A stretch of 57,122 nt of DNA from Gemmatimonadaceae bacterium (lineage in GTDB: Bacteria > Gemmatimonadota > Gemmatimonadetes > Gemmatimonadales > Gemmatimonadaceae): contig DASUHB010000004.1 in assembly GCA_036273715.1 (NCBI GenBank), positions 1 to 57,122 of the forward strand, given 5' to 3'. The notes below the pieces were generated by a model. The model saw nothing but the letters and a program-made list of their open reading frames with translations, searched no databases and was not told where the DNA came from. The translations under genes and the position numbers were made by a program. The stretch's first letter is position 1, and each line of letters starts with the position of its first letter. Positions 17,459 through 30,521 of the stretch are shown one piece after another.

Positions 17459-18001
17459 TCACGCCCCCGACCCGACCGTTGCGCCGCGCTTCGGCAGCAC
17501 CCAGCCCGGCCGGACGAAGTGACAGGTGTAGCCGGTCGGGATCCGCTCGAGATAGTCCTGATGCTCGGGCTCCGCTTCCCAGAAGGGGCCCGCCGGCACG
17601 ACGTCCGTCACAACCTTGCCCGGCCACAACCCGGACGCGTCGACATCGGCGATGGTGTCGCGGGCAACGCGCTCCTGCTCCGGCGTGGTGTAGAAGATCG
17701 CCGAGCGATAGCTCATCCCGATGTCGTTGCCCTGGCGGTTGCGCGTGGTGGGATCGTGAATCTGGAAGAAGAATTCGAGCAGCTTGCGGAAGCTGGTGAC
17801 CGACGGATCGAAGATGATCTCGATCGCTTCGGCGTGGGTGCCGTGGTTGCGGTAGGTTGCGTTAGGCACGTCGCCGCCGGTGTAGCCGACGCGGGTGGAG
17901 ATGACGCCGGGCTGGCGGCGGACGAGTTGCTGGACACCCCAGAAGCATCCGCCGGCGAGCACCGCGCGTTCGGTCCGTGCTCCGTCGATCGAGTTCGTCA
18001 T
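17459..18001 (-). CDS. msrA: Peptide-methionine (S)-S-oxide reductase
   Basis: 180 residues with the active-site GGCFWG (Cys19), then TRVGYTGG and a segment containing [13 protein letters not shown] and [11 protein letters not shown], all diagnostic of MsrA. It repairs oxidised methionine in proteins using thioredoxin. ATG 18001 is preferred: AGGAGGG lies about 9 bases before it. An in-frame GTG at 18010 is possible. No partner msrB is nearby. Confidence 0.93.
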   Translation of the reverse strand: MTNSIDGARTERAVLAGGCFWGVQQLVRRQPGVISTRVGYTGGDVPNATYRNHGTHAEAIEIIFDPSVTSFRKLLEFFFQIHDPTTRNRQGNDIGMSYRSAIFYTTPEQERVARDTIADVDASGLWPGKVVTDVVPAGPFWEAEPEHQDYLERIPTGYTCHFVRPGWVLPKRGATVGSGA

Positions 18002-18054
18002 GTTGTTCACCCTCCTCTGCTCACCGTAACCCGGACGCGCGGACTGTTCAAGGG

Positions 18055-20739
18055 TCAGTCGGCGCGGAGCGCGATGTTGGGATCGACGCGCGCCGCGCGC
18101 GCGGCCGGCATCGCGCAAGCGAGGCAGGTCACGCCCGCCAGCACGCCGACGACGGCGGCAATGACGACCGGGTCGTGCGCGGATTCGTCGAAGAGCAGCG
18201 GCGCGAGCCACCGGCCGGCGATGAGCGCGATGGCGATGCCGAAGGCCAGCCCCACGCCGCCCAAGCGCAGGCCGTCGCGCAGCACCAGGCGCGCGACGTT
18301 GGCGAGGCGCGCGCCAAGCGCGATGCGGATGCCGATCTCGTGCGTGCGCTGCGCCACGTTATACGCAATGACGCTGTAGATGCCGATCGCCGCGAGCACC
18401 AGCGCCAGCAAGCCCAACGCGGAGAACATCGTCGCCCCGATCTGCCACGACTGCTCGGCGGCCCCGACGATGCGGCTGAACGGTATCACCACGACGTAGC
18501 TGACGCCCGGCATCACCGATTGCAGGCGCCGGCGCACGAGCGCCAGCTCGTCCGCGCTGCGGCCCCGCACGCGCACGTACAGTCCGTACGCGGCGCGATT
18601 GGCCTGTGCCGCGGGAATGTAGTAGCTCGCGTCCGCCTGGTGCGAGATCTGCCGAAGCACGACGTTCTCCGAAACGCCGACGACCGTCGAGCACGCCGGC
18701 CCATCGACCTTGACGCACTTGCCTAACGGATTTTGCCCCGGCCACAGCCGCCGTGCCATCTCGGCGCTGACGACGATCGCGAGGGGCGCGCCGGGGCGGT
18801 CCGTCGAGTCGATCGCCCGGCCGGCCAGGATCCGCGTGCCCACGGTGCGAAAATAGCCCGGCGAGACGAGCTGGAGATTGAACGGACCCAGATGTTCGGC
18901 CGAATCGACGCCCGGCACGCTGATGCCCGTCCCCTCGAAGCTGTAGAACGGCGTGCTCACCATCTGCGTGGCGCCCTGGACGCCCGGCAGCGCCGACGCC
19001 TCGTCGGTGAGGCGCTGCATCAACCGCTTCTGCGCATCGGTCGAGAGCGTCATGCCCCGCAGGTTCACCTCGACGACGAGCGTATGGCCGACGTCGTAGC
19101 CTAACGGAAGGCCGCGGACGTTGGCAAAGCTGCGCACGAAGAGGCCGGCGGCGACCAGCAGCGCCGTCGAGAGCGCACCCTGCACGATCACGAGCGCCGT
19201 GCGGGCTCGCGACCGCTGGTACGTACCCTCGCGCACGCCCGCCTTGAGCGCCGCCGCCAGATCGCCGCGGAGACCGAACAGCGCCGGCGCCATCGAGGTC
19301 GCCAGTCCGACGACGAGCGTGATCGCGGCGCAGAAGGCGACCGTGCGCGCGTCGACCACGGCGCCGCTCACCGGGTCCCCGCCCGCATAGAGGAGGAGCA
19401 GCCCCGACGCCGTGACCCACGCAATGCCTAACCCGACGAGACCGCCGGCCACGGCCAGCAGCGCTCCCTCGGTGAACAGCTGCCCAACGAGGCGGCCGCG
19501 CCCAACGCCTAACGCCACCCGCAGCGCGATCTCGCGCCGGCGGCGGAACGCCCGCGCCAGCATCAGCCCCGCGACGTTGGCGCCGGCCACGATGAGCGTC
19601 ACGACGGCAACCGCCCCCACCCAGAACGGCACCCGCCCCTGCGCGCCCGCATCCGGACCCCGGAGCACCTGCGTCGGCGCGAGAATCGCCGCCGGCTTCG
19701 CGGCCTCCACCGGAGCAAGCGTCGGGTCCATCGCACGCTCCGCTTCCCAGCTGCGGCGATACGCCGTCGTGAGGTCTGCTGTCGCCGCAGCCAGTGACAC
19801 GCCCGGCTTTCGACGCACCAGAATGTCCAGCCACCCCCAGTCGTAGTTGTCGGCGAACGTCTTTTTCCGCAGCCCGCCGTACGCCGTGACGGGAATCCAC
19901 GCCACGACATCGGCGCCATCATCGGTGCCCACAAACCCCTTCGGCGCGACACCGATGATCGTGTACGTGCCGCGATCGATCGCGAGCTGCGATCCGAGCA
20001 CGTCGCGACGACCGCCGTAGTGCGATTGCCAGTAGGGATAACTCAGGACCGCGACCAGCGCGCCCTGCGGCGCCCGATCTTCCGACGTCGAATAGAATCG
20101 GCCAAGCACGGGACGCATGTCGAAGAAGGAAAAGAAACTTGCCGTCGCCCGACCCACCGGCATCTCGCTCGCATCCTGCCCAACGCCAACCGCCAGGATG
20201 CCCGGGGAATACGCCGCGGTTTGCGACACCGACGACGACCACTCCGCGAGATCCAGGTAGCGCCGATACTCGAACGAGTTGTCGGTCCGGTGTGTACCGC
20301 GGAAGTCGTACGCGCGATACACGCGGCTCACCATGGACGGATCGTGCATCATCGGCGGCGGCCGGAACATCAGCCGATCGATCACGCCAAAGATTCCTGC
20401 CGTCGCGCCGATGCCGAGGCCCAACGTCACGATGACGGCCAGGGTGAAGCCCGGCGTGAGGCGCAGCGTGCGGACCGCGTAGCGGAGATCCTGGATAGCG
20501 GCGTCGAGCAGCGCGACGCCGCGCGCCTCGCGATCCGCCTCTTTCGTCCGCTCCACGCCGCCTAACGCAATCCGTGCCCGCCGCTCGGCCGCAGCGCGCG
20601 GCAGGCCGGCCCGCACGTACTTGTCGGCCTCGCGCTCGAGGTGAAAGCGCAGTTCCGCATCCAGCTCGCGCTCCACGGCGTCGCGCCGCAGCACCGCGCG
20701 CAGGCGGTGCACCAACTCACTCCAGAGACGCCCGACCAT
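18055..20739 (-). CDS. ADOP-type ABC transporter permease (FtsX/MacB-like), 1
   Basis: 894 residues. A cytoplasmic N-terminal prefix domain (about 1-75, [17 protein letters not shown]) is followed by two MacB_PCD/FtsX units. The first transmembrane helix is at [21 protein letters not shown]; the C-terminal block contains [22 protein letters not shown] and ends [12 protein letters not shown]. This is the 'acidobacterial duplicated orphan permease' family, which has no ATPase encoded beside it. The permease starts 3 bp after the PadR stop, so the regulator and permease form one operon. Cargo unknown; relatives are tied to envelope stress or peptide export. Confidence 0.88.
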   Translation of the reverse strand: MVGRLWSELVHRLRAVLRRDAVERELDAELRFHLEREADKYVRAGLPRAAAERRARIALGGVERTKEADREARGVALLDAAIQDLRYAVRTLRLTPGFTLAVIVTLGLGIGATAGIFGVIDRLMFRPPPMMHDPSMVSRVYRAYDFRGTHRTDNSFEYRRYLDLAEWSSSVSQTAAYSPGILAVGVGQDASEMPVGRATASFFSFFDMRPVLGRFYSTSEDRAPQGALVAVLSYPYWQSHYGGRRDVLGSQLAIDRGTYTIIGVAPKGFVGTDDGADVVAWIPVTAYGGLRKKTFADNYDWGWLDILVRRKPGVSLAAATADLTTAYRRSWEAERAMDPTLAPVEAAKPAAILAPTQVLRGPDAGAQGRVPFWVGAVAVVTLIVAGANVAGLMLARAFRRRREIALRVALGVGRGRLVGQLFTEGALLAVAGGLVGLGIAWVTASGLLLLYAGGDPVSGAVVDARTVAFCAAITLVVGLATSMAPALFGLRGDLAAALKAGVREGTYQRSRARTALVIVQGALSTALLVAAGLFVRSFANVRGLPLGYDVGHTLVVEVNLRGMTLSTDAQKRLMQRLTDEASALPGVQGATQMVSTPFYSFEGTGISVPGVDSAEHLGPFNLQLVSPGYFRTVGTRILAGRAIDSTDRPGAPLAIVVSAEMARRLWPGQNPLGKCVKVDGPACSTVVGVSENVVLRQISHQADASYYIPAAQANRAAYGLYVRVRGRSADELALVRRRLQSVMPGVSYVVVIPFSRIVGAAEQSWQIGATMFSALGLLALVLAAIGIYSVIAYNVAQRTHEIGIRIALGARLANVARLVLRDGLRLGGVGLAFGIAIALIAGRWLAPLLFDESAHDPVVIAAVVGVLAGVTCLACAMPAARAARVDPNIALRAD

Positions 20740-20742
20740 GGA

Positions 20743-21069
20743 TCACCGCATCTCGAGCACGAGGGAGACGGCGGTGGTCAACTTCTGCCACGCATCCAGC
20801 TCGTCGCCGAGCTGCTTGCGTCCCGCGTGCGTGAGCTCGTAGAACTTCGCGTGGCGGTTGTTCTCAGACGGCCCCCACGTCGCCTTGATCCAGCCGCGCC
20901 GCTCGAGCCGGTGCAGCGCCGGATAGAGCGACCCTTGCGGCACGTCGAGCATGGCGCGCGAGACTTGTCGCAGGCGCTCGGAAATCGCCCACCCGTGCTG
21001 CGGCTCGAGCGAAAGCGCCTTCAGAATCAGAAGATCGAGTGTGCCCTGCGGAAGATCGAGGCGGTCCAT
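20743..21069 (-). CDS. PadR-family transcriptional regulator, 1
   Basis: 108 residues. Winged-helix core with the PadR hallmarks GTLDLLILKAL, then VPQGSLYPALHRLERRGWI and FYELTHAGRKQL, followed by a short dimerisation helix. It is first in an operon with the orphan permease. Its own start is 7 bp from a 19-bp inverted repeat that spans a candidate promoter; the Shine-Dalgarno AAGGGA is part of that repeat. This implies autorepression by DNA binding, by RNA folding, or by both. Confidence 0.92.
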   Translation of the reverse strand: MDRLDLPQGTLDLLILKALSLEPQHGWAISERLRQVSRAMLDVPQGSLYPALHRLERRGWIKATWGPSENNRHAKFYELTHAGRKQLGDELDAWQKLTTAVSLVLEMR

Positions 21070-21075
21070 GACAGT

Positions 21076-21129
21076 TCCCTTGCGCTTCTACAGGGCACGA
21101 TACTGCGCGTCCTGTAGAAGCGCAAGGGA
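21076..21129 (-). promoter_or_regulatory. PadR1 promoter and 19-bp inverted-repeat operator
   Basis: Perfect arms TCCCTTGCGCTTCTACAGG (21076-21094) and its complement (21111-21129), spacer 16. On the minus strand a -35 TTGCGC (21125-21120) and a -10 TATCGT (21102-21097) are 17 bp apart. One arm overlaps the -35 and spacer; the other lies just after the -10. The repeat begins immediately past the stop of the sensor kinase gene (21130), so in RNA form it may also end that transcript. Confidence 0.7.
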
Positions 21130-22869
<1,740 letters not shown>

Positions 22870-23296
22870 GCCTCCATGGGAACCCACGCCCTCGCACTCG
22901 CCGCAGGTGAACGCGAAAACGGGAGAGGTGCCGTGGCGCGAGTGCGCGCGAACGAACACCCGGTCCGCATCTGCCGTGGTGAGCGACGAGCGTCGCCACC
23001 GACATCGAAAAAAGTACGGTGGGGTCACGCCATGGCAAGAGAGCCCATCGTGAGCGAGCGACAGGCCGGTGGTCGTCCGATATTGGCCCCCCGCCCCCGT
23101 TGCCCTGCTGATCGCACCACTCGTCCCAACCCCCTTCCATTGCCGGATGGTCACGACTATTTCACCGGTGCTACGCCCCGAGGGCGGCCTGCGCCGGAAC
23201 GTGGCCGCATTCTTGCGCGCGAACGGGTCGGCAGCTCAGGCGCGAATCCCACCGCGTTCGGCCACCACGGGACATTCCGGAGGTTTCGGCCAGGGA

Positions 23297-25063
<1,767 letters not shown>

Positions 25064-25088
25064 ACCGCGCGAGCTGCGTCGCGCGCGC

Positions 25089-25745
25089 CTAGAGGCGCGT
25101 CTTCTCCTTCCTCCATTCCAGCCGGTAGTCCACGGCCGCGCCTCGTGATCCTTCGTACGCGAGCTGCGCCATGAGCAGTGTGAACGGCTCCATGTAGCGC
25201 GCGATCCGAAGGGGACCCGCATCGACCGGATCGAATCCCACATCGCGGATCAAACGGGCGGCGAGCTGTTTCGCTCGTGTGTCGTCGCCACAGTAGACGA
25301 GGCTCGGCGGCTTCGTATTGCCGCGCGCCTTGAAGACGCTGAACAGGACCTCGCTCGGGACGGTGCCGAACGCGGATACGACACGCGACCCGGGCGCCTT
25401 CTTCGCCAACTCTTCCGCGCCGGACGATGTGTGCGCAACGACGAGCGTCGCATCGCTCGCGTCCATTGGCAGCGAGCACGTGACGATCACGGCGCCCGAA
25501 ATGTGGCCGGCTTCCTCGAGCACAGCGTCGACGCGGGACCAGTGCACGGCGAGCAGCACTGCGTCGGCCTCCCGCGTGGCGTCTGCCGGCGTCCCTGCGC
25601 GCGCCCTGTGCCCCGCGTCATGCGCCAACCGCTCGAGCTTGGCAGCGTCGCGTGAATAGCTGAACACCACTTGGTGACCGGCACGCGCGAAGAGCGTACC
25701 GAGTTTGCCACCCATGAGGCCGGAACCGAGAATGCCGATGCGCAT
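25089..25745 (-). CDS. NADPH-dependent F420 reductase-like / NAD(P)-binding oxidoreductase
   Basis: 218 residues. Rossmann start MRIGILGSGLMGGKLG, followed by FSYSRDAAKLERLA and EADAVLLAVHW. This matches the F420H2:NADP oxidoreductase/ProC-like N-terminal fold (YadB-type 'NADP oxidoreductase coenzyme F420-dependent'). Whether it uses F420 or another partner cannot be judged; no F420 biosynthesis gene is present here. Convergent with the PAS-PAS kinase (26 bp between stops). Confidence 0.78.
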   Translation of the reverse strand: MRIGILGSGLMGGKLGTLFARAGHQVVFSYSRDAAKLERLAHDAGHRARAGTPADATREADAVLLAVHWSRVDAVLEEAGHISGAVIVTCSLPMDASDATLVVAHTSSGAEELAKKAPGSRVVSAFGTVPSEVLFSVFKARGNTKPPSLVYCGDDTRAKQLAARLIRDVGFDPVDAGPLRIARYMEPFTLLMAQLAYEGSRGAAVDYRLEWRKEKTRL

Positions 25746-25929
25746 GCGCGCGCTCCTTCGGAATGCAAGGAACGAGACTGGTCCAGCAATGGTCGCGCCG
25801 AGGCGAGCCGTTGGCCAGGTGTGGGTAATGCCGACTTGGAGGAAGATCTGGATCCGGTGGACATGGAGCGGGCGGGGCGGGACGCGGTCGGCTGGCGGGG
25901 GCCAGCGCGCCGCTTCCCCACGTCTATCG

Positions 25930-26316
25930 ATGGGTGCCACCGCGTTCACTGCGTTGGGCGGCCTCGCACTGTGCCTGGCGGCGCTCGGCCTCTATAGTGT
26001 GATCGCGTACGGCGTCGCGCACCGCAGACACGAGTTGGGCGTGCGCATGGCCCTCGGCGCCCGATCGGCAGACATCGTGCGCCTGGTCGTCGGCGAGAGC
26101 ATTCGATTCGCGGTGAGCGGACTGTTGATCGGCGGCATCGTGAGCGTGGCCGCCGCGCACTGGATCGCGCCGCTGCTATTCGACGAATCGCCGCACGATC
26201 CGGCCGTGTTCGCGGTGGTGGGCGCCGTGTTGATCGTGACCTCGCTCGCGGCGAGTTGGCTGCCGGCTCGACAAGCCGCACGCGTAGATCCAACGACAGC
26301 GCTACAGGCCGGCTAG
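25930..26316 (+). pseudogene. Remnant of an orphan FtsX/MacB-like permease (C-terminal end)
   Basis: 129 codons that match only the last transmembrane block of the ADOP permeases: ALGLYSVIAYGVAHRRHELG, GVRMALGARS, then DPTTALQAG at the end, collinear with the final ~128 residues of the permease at 18-20.7 kb. The N-terminal ~700 residues and the PadR partner are missing, and upstream sequence in this frame has no family resemblance. It is therefore a deletion remnant, although the frame itself is still open and could be translated from ATG 25930. Confidence 0.8.
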
Positions 26317-26439
26317 GAGGGCCTCCGAATGTTGGGTCGCACGCCGCTCGTCGGTGTCCAAAGGCGGCCGAAGGCGATGCCGAACAACTGCAACAGCTTA
26401 ATAAGGATGGTTCTTCGGAAATTTTCGGGAAACACGGCG

Positions 26440-26575
26440 AGAGTGATACGCTCATGAAGACGCGGACACGGTGCGGACACGACGGACACGACAGACAAAA
26501 CAACGTCTTTGATTGTTATCCGGGCTGTGCCCGTTGTGTCCTGCTTTGTCCGCGTCTTCATGAGCGTAGCACTCT
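26440..26575. repeat. MITE-like inverted repeat 1
   Basis: 29-bp terminal arms (26440-26468 and 26547-26575) that are complementary with one mismatch; the shared core includes GCTCATGAAGACGCGGACA. The interior is rich in GGACAC and again roughly self-complementary, so most of the 136 bp can fold into one long hairpin. No coding capacity. The interior resembles the GGACA repeats at 10.5 and 13.1 kb. Confidence 0.75.
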
Positions 26576-26613
26576 GCCCGTCCGGCGGCGAGTCTCCGCC
26601 CGAAGCGCCACAT

Positions 26614-26773
26614 GGAGAGGTCCACGACAAAGGCTCTCATAGAACAACAGGGATGCAAGAGATCGGTCGGCGTGCGTCCGCGCTTAACGACGCGTCGTTG
26701 CGGTTGGATAGGCACCGACCCTATCTCTTACATCCTTTTCTTATCCTTTTGCACCTTTGTCGTAGATCTCTCC
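26614..26773. repeat. MITE-like inverted repeat 2
   Basis: Terminal arms follow GGAGAGRTCYACGACAAAGG at both ends (2 mismatches in 20). Partial complementarity continues inward (GGATG.AAGAGAT, GGTCGG) to a perfect 14-bp central palindrome AACGACGCGTCGTT at 26686-26699. The whole 160 bp can form an imperfect hairpin. It lies 38 bp after repeat 1 and 53 bp before the cupredoxin gene. It is noticeably less GC-rich than its surroundings. Confidence 0.7.
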
Positions 26774-26826
26774 AGGCGGAGCGGGCCCCGCGAAGCGTCA
26801 CTAATGTCAAACCAGGGCAGCCACCC

Positions 26827-27336
26827 ATGTCATCACGACACCGCTCTCGCCTAACGGCGATCGGCGCAACCGCCTGGACGCTGGTAGCCGGCGTCGCGTG
26901 CAGCGGCGGCAGCTTGTCGAGCGCGGCGCACGCGCCGTACACGCCGGTGACGCGCACGGTCACGATCACGACGGTTCCGCTCCTCGTCAAAGAGGATCAA
27001 CGGGTTCTGCCCTTCCTCGGTGCGGACTTCGCGAAGGGCGGCGTGCTGGACGGAAAGGAGGTGTATGCGTTCTCTCCGTCGTCGGTGACCGTCGTCGAAG
27101 GCGACACCATCCATTTCGTGCTGATCAATCCCGAGGATGACGTACACTCGTTCGTCCTGCCGGACATGGCGGTGTCCCTGCCGCCACAGAAGACGACCAC
27201 CGTGAGCTACGTCGCCACGCGACCGGGCATCTTCCGGTTCGTGTGCTCGATTCCGGCGCACCTGCCGATGATGTGGGGACAGCTCATCGTGCTGCCGGCG
27301 TCGTCGATGCCGGGCGCGGCGCGTGAGGCGCGTTAG
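26827..27336 (+). CDS. Exported cupredoxin-domain protein
   Basis: 169 residues. A hydrophobic export signal (about 8-26) ends in AGVACSGG; a lipoprotein modification at Cys25 is possible but the lipobox is imperfect. The mature part is a cupredoxin with copper ligands His107 (DVHSF), Cys140, His145 and Met148 or 149 (FVCSIPAHLPMMWG), like the blue-copper fold of nitrosocyanin or oxidase subunit II relatives. It probably carries electrons or copper in the periplasm. The stop TAG falls inside the terminator arm that follows. Confidence 0.82.
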   Translation: MSSRHRSRLTAIGATAWTLVAGVACSGGSLSSAAHAPYTPVTRTVTITTVPLLVKEDQRVLPFLGADFAKGGVLDGKEVYAFSPSSVTVVEGDTIHFVLINPEDDVHSFVLPDMAVSLPPQKTTTVSYVATRPGIFRFVCSIPAHLPMMWGQLIVLPASSMPGAAREAR

Positions 27337-27373
27337 GCAACAGCGGCATTGCGGCCGCCGCTGTTGCCTAACG
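27331..27373. terminator. Bidirectional terminator built on GTTAGGC pairs
   Basis: 17-bp perfect arms CGTTAGGCAACAGCGGC and its complement around a 9-base loop, between the convergent cupredoxin and ankyrin genes. Each arm starts with the abundant heptamer GTTAGGC in inverted orientation. There is no strong T tract on either side. Confidence 0.65.
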
Positions 27374-27383
27374 ACAGCGCGTG

Positions 27384-28961
27384 TCACTGATTCTCAGCGG
27401 CAGCCCGCCGCCAGGCGCCGATGATGTCGAGGATGCTTTGGGACGGCTCGGCGCCCGGATCCCATTCGGTGGGCGACCCCGCGTCGAGAAGCAGCCGCCC
27501 AACGGCCGCGAAGTCCCGGGCGTTCGTCGCGTGCGACCGCTGCCCTTCCGCCGCCCAGACGAGCGGCGTCCCATGAAATTCGGCGTCCCGCGCCGACACC
27601 GACGCTCCGCGCGCCAGCAGCACGCGAGTCGTATCCACCTGCCCGGTCATGGCCGCGGCGTGCAGGCCGGTCCTGCCCATGTCATCGTCCGCGTGGTTCG
27701 GATCGAAACCGCACGCCAGCATCGTGTCGAGCACGATGGCATCTCCGCGCTCGGCGGCGCGGTAGAACGCGCCGTAGTGCTCGGGCCCGATCTCGTTGCG
27801 CAACGTCGAATTCGCGGCGAGCATCGCCTGAGCGCGGGCCCGATCACCGCGGCTGCACGCGGCGACGAACCGGTCGACCTCCGAGAGGTCGCTCGCGCCT
27901 CCGTGCACAGCGAGCCAGTCGGCGACCGCCGCGTTTCCGGACATCGCCGCCACGGCGTACGGCGTGCGTCCATCCAGTCGCGGCCGTGCCGGATCAGCGC
28001 CGCGCCGCACGAGCTCGGCGGCGAGCTCCGGCGACCCACGGCGCGCCACCGCGTGCAGCGGCCTCTCACCGTTAGGCGGGAAGACGGGATCGGGATCCGC
28101 GTCGTGATCGAGGAGCCATTGCGCGCCGACGGTGCTCTCGGACCACGTGAGGATCGCATACAGCGCCGCCGAGCCATCGGTCGCCCACGGTTGATTCACG
28201 TCGGCGCCATGCGCGTACAGCAGATCGAGCGCCGTGACGTCGCCGCCGCTCGCGGCGATGACGAGCGTGACGCCGTCATTCGGGTCGGCGCCCGCCTCGA
28301 GCAGTACCTCGGCGAGCGGCAGCAGATGCGCCACGCACACGGCGCTCCACAGGACCGGTCGGTAGACGCCGTGGTGGATCCACGGCACGCGCGTATTGGG
28401 GTCGGCTCCCGACGCGAGGAGCCGGCGCGCCACCGCCACCAGGCCATCGCCGCGATGCGGCGGGCCAAAGCCTAACGCGGTATGGCAGACGTACACCAGC
28501 GGCAGCCACCCGCGGGATCCGCCGGGATCGCTCGCCAGCGACGGCCGCTCCGTGAGGCGTGCAGCCACGGCGTCCGCATCGCCCATGAGCAGCGCGGTGT
28601 AGAAATTGGCGTGCGCGGTGGCCGGGTGCAGCGCGAGCAGCCGCGCGGCGCGGTCGGGACGGCCGTCGGTGGCTGCCTCGATGAACTGCGTCACCGCGTC
28701 GCCTGCCTCGGGGGTGAGCTCCTCCACGCGCGCGCCCAACGCGTTCCACGACGGGAACCCGTGCTCGCGCGCGATCACCGATTGCGCATCGTGCAGCGCG
28801 GCCGATGCGGCGAGCGCGTCGTCGTTGCGTTGGTGGGCGAATGCGGGAAGCGTGCGAAGCCGCGCGAGCGCGGCGGCGTCACGGGCTTTCACTGCGCGCA
28901 ACAGGTCTTTGGCCTGGCGCTTGAGCTGCCCGAGATTCGGGCGCTCGGGTAACTGCGTCAT
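27384..28961 (-). CDS. Ankyrin-repeat protein
   Basis: 525 residues. About ten ankyrin-like units, e.g. 'VARRLLASGADPNTRV', 'LAEVLLEAGADPNDGVT', 'LLYAHGADVN', 'GRTPYAVAAMSGNAAVADWL', 'GLHAAAMTGQVDTTRVLLARGA'. The N-terminal 90 residues (LGQLKRQAKDLLRAVKARD and REHGFPSWNALGARVEE) form the cap typical of soil-bacterial ankyrin proteins. No signal peptide or enzyme domain; a cytoplasmic protein-protein scaffold is likely. GGAGG lies 5-6 bases before ATG 28961. A 150-bp gap to the arsenic operon holds nothing I recognise. Confidence 0.85.
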   Translation of the reverse strand: MTQLPERPNLGQLKRQAKDLLRAVKARDAAALARLRTLPAFAHQRNDDALAASAALHDAQSVIAREHGFPSWNALGARVEELTPEAGDAVTQFIEAATDGRPDRAARLLALHPATAHANFYTALLMGDADAVAARLTERPSLASDPGGSRGWLPLVYVCHTALGFGPPHRGDGLVAVARRLLASGADPNTRVPWIHHGVYRPVLWSAVCVAHLLPLAEVLLEAGADPNDGVTLVIAASGGDVTALDLLYAHGADVNQPWATDGSAALYAILTWSESTVGAQWLLDHDADPDPVFPPNGERPLHAVARRGSPELAAELVRRGADPARPRLDGRTPYAVAAMSGNAAVADWLAVHGGASDLSEVDRFVAACSRGDRARAQAMLAANSTLRNEIGPEHYGAFYRAAERGDAIVLDTMLACGFDPNHADDDMGRTGLHAAAMTGQVDTTRVLLARGASVSARDAEFHGTPLVWAAEGQRSHATNARDFAAVGRLLLDAGSPTEWDPGAEPSQSILDIIGAWRRAAAENQ

Positions 28962-29114
28962 ACATCCTCCATGCGATAGCCGGCGGTCCGCAAGCAGGCC
29001 AGCACGGAGATGACAGCGGTCACCGTGAATGGAGGAGTGGACTCGGTCCTTCGCGCGGACCCGCGGGCGCCTCCCGGGCGCACGCCGTAATAGTCGGCGC
29101 TCCGAGCGTCACCG

Positions 29115-29594
29115 TCAAGGTTTGTCGCGTACCATCGCGACTGCCGTCGCCGGGCACGCCGACGCGAACTCCACCGTCTCGGCGATCGCGTGTGGAATCC
29201 TCGCTCGCTCCACGCGCTCGAAGCCGAACCGGGGGAAGAACCGTTCAGCCGTCACCGTCAGCAAGTAGAGCGCATGAATGCCGCGGGCGTCCGCGTCGGC
29301 GATTGCCTGCCTAGCGACCGCCTGCCCGACGCCCCGGCCGCGCCAATCGGGGTGCACGGCCACGGAACGCAGCACCGCCATGTCACCGCGGACGTCCAGG
29401 CCGGACACCGCGACGATCTGCCGTTGGGCGCCGCTCGACTCGGCCACGAAAAAATCGCCGGCATGTTCCCTCATGATCTCGGCCACGCCCGCAATGGTCA
29501 GATCGGCGCCGGCCAGCACGCGCTGGATTGCGCCGGCGTCGTCCTGCGTCGCTCGGCGAATGGAAGCTGGTCCGGCAGTCGTCGATGTCGTCAT
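29115..29594 (-). CDS. arsN2: ArsN2-type arsenic-resistance GNAT acetyltransferase
   Basis: 159 residues, GNAT fold. The acetyl-CoA-binding segment reads VHPDWRGRGVGQAVAR. The ending TAERFFPRFGFERVER and then AETVEFASACPATAVAM is the ArsN2 signature. ArsN relatives acetylate organoarsenicals and so detoxify them. The ATG overlaps the arsM stop by 4 bp (ATGA), tying the two functions together. Confidence 0.85.
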   Translation of the reverse strand: MTTSTTAGPASIRRATQDDAGAIQRVLAGADLTIAGVAEIMREHAGDFFVAESSGAQRQIVAVSGLDVRGDMAVLRSVAVHPDWRGRGVGQAVARQAIADADARGIHALYLLTVTAERFFPRFGFERVERARIPHAIAETVEFASACPATAVAMVRDKP

Positions 29595-30466
29595 CGTGTT
29601 GTCCTGGGTTTCGTGGCGCGCACGAATCCACTCATTATCCTTCCCGCGACTTGATCGGCAAGGCCGACATCGAGACCCGTGCCGGCGAGCAGAGCAGCTG
29701 CATCGTCGCGCGTGTAGACGCGCGCCGGCTCGATGGTCGCGTTCTCGAAGCCGACTTCCGTTAGGAGATCGATGAACTCCTGCTCCTCCAGTGCGCCGGC
29801 CACGCACCCCGTCCAGAGCGGCATGCTCGCCTTGACAACATCGGGCAGCCCGCCGCGCACCACGACGTCGCTCACGGCGAATCGGCCGCCGGGCTTGAGC
29901 ACGCGGAACGACTCGGCGAGCACGGCGCGCTTGTCGCCCGACAGGTTGATGACGCAATTCGAGATGATCACATCGACGCGATTGGATGGGAGCGGGATCG
30001 CCTCGATATGGCCCTTGAGAAAGTCGACGTTCGACGCGCCCGCGTTCGCCGCGTTCTCGAGCGCCAGCGCCAGCATCTCGTCCGTCATGTCCAACCCGTA
30101 CACCTTCCCGGTTAGGCCGACGCGCTTCGCCGACAGCAGTACGTCGATGCCGCCGCCCGAACCCAGGTCGAGCACGACGTCGCCCTCGTGCAGCTCGGCC
30201 AGGGCCGTCGGATTCCCGCAGCCGAGCGACGCGACCAGCGCCTCCGATGGCAGGCCCGCGACTTGTCCGTCATCGTACAGATTCGCACTGATGGGATCGC
30301 ACGACTGGCGCGTGGTCCCGCAGCAGCCTGCCGAGCTCGACGGCTCGCAGCAGGACACACCGCTCTCTCCTCGAGCCACCTGTCTCGCGATGCTGCCATA
30401 GCGCTCTCGCACGACGTCGCGAAGCCGGTCGGCTTCCACGGATCCCTTGCCACCGTTCTCGGTCAT
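29591..30466 (-). CDS. arsM: Arsenite methyltransferase
   Basis: 291 residues. SAM-binding DLGSGGG at 100-106. Candidate As(III)-binding cysteines: Cys83 (SLGCGNP), Cys171 (NCVINL) and Cys221 (TGCVAGAL), the three-cysteine set known for ArsM. A Cys-rich N-terminal segment (CC at 39-40, CC at 48-49, C56) may bind arsenic as well. It converts As(III) to methylated forms. A strong AGGAGGAGG ribosome-binding site precedes ATG 30466, and an ArsR box lies only 16 bp further upstream. Confidence 0.93.
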   Translation of the reverse strand: MTENGGKGSVEADRLRDVVRERYGSIARQVARGESGVSCCEPSSSAGCCGTTRQSCDPISANLYDDGQVAGLPSEALVASLGCGNPTALAELHEGDVVLDLGSGGGIDVLLSAKRVGLTGKVYGLDMTDEMLALALENAANAGASNVDFLKGHIEAIPLPSNRVDVIISNCVINLSGDKRAVLAESFRVLKPGGRFAVSDVVVRGGLPDVVKASMPLWTGCVAGALEEQEFIDLLTEVGFENATIEPARVYTRDDAAALLAGTGLDVGLADQVAGRIMSGFVRATKPRTTR

Positions 30467-30481
30467 AGCCTCCTCCTGTTA

Positions 30482-30497
30482 ATCAAAAAATGTTGAT
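30482..30497 (-). promoter_or_regulatory. Second ArsR operator, before arsM
   Basis: Matches ATCAA-N6-TTGAT exactly (ATCAAAAAATGTTGAT). It lies between arsR and arsM, immediately upstream of the arsM ribosome-binding site. It probably gives ArsR separate control over arsM, or blocks read-through. No convincing -35/-10 pair is visible beside it. Confidence 0.7.
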
Positions 30498-30521
30498 GTA
30501 TTGATCACGACGATGCTGCGA

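Noticed and set aside
26454-26642. Small coding genes in the palindromic repeats
   Set aside because: Open frames on both strands encode the same Lys-Thr-Arg-rich words because the DNA is self-complementary; no ribosome-binding site and no family.
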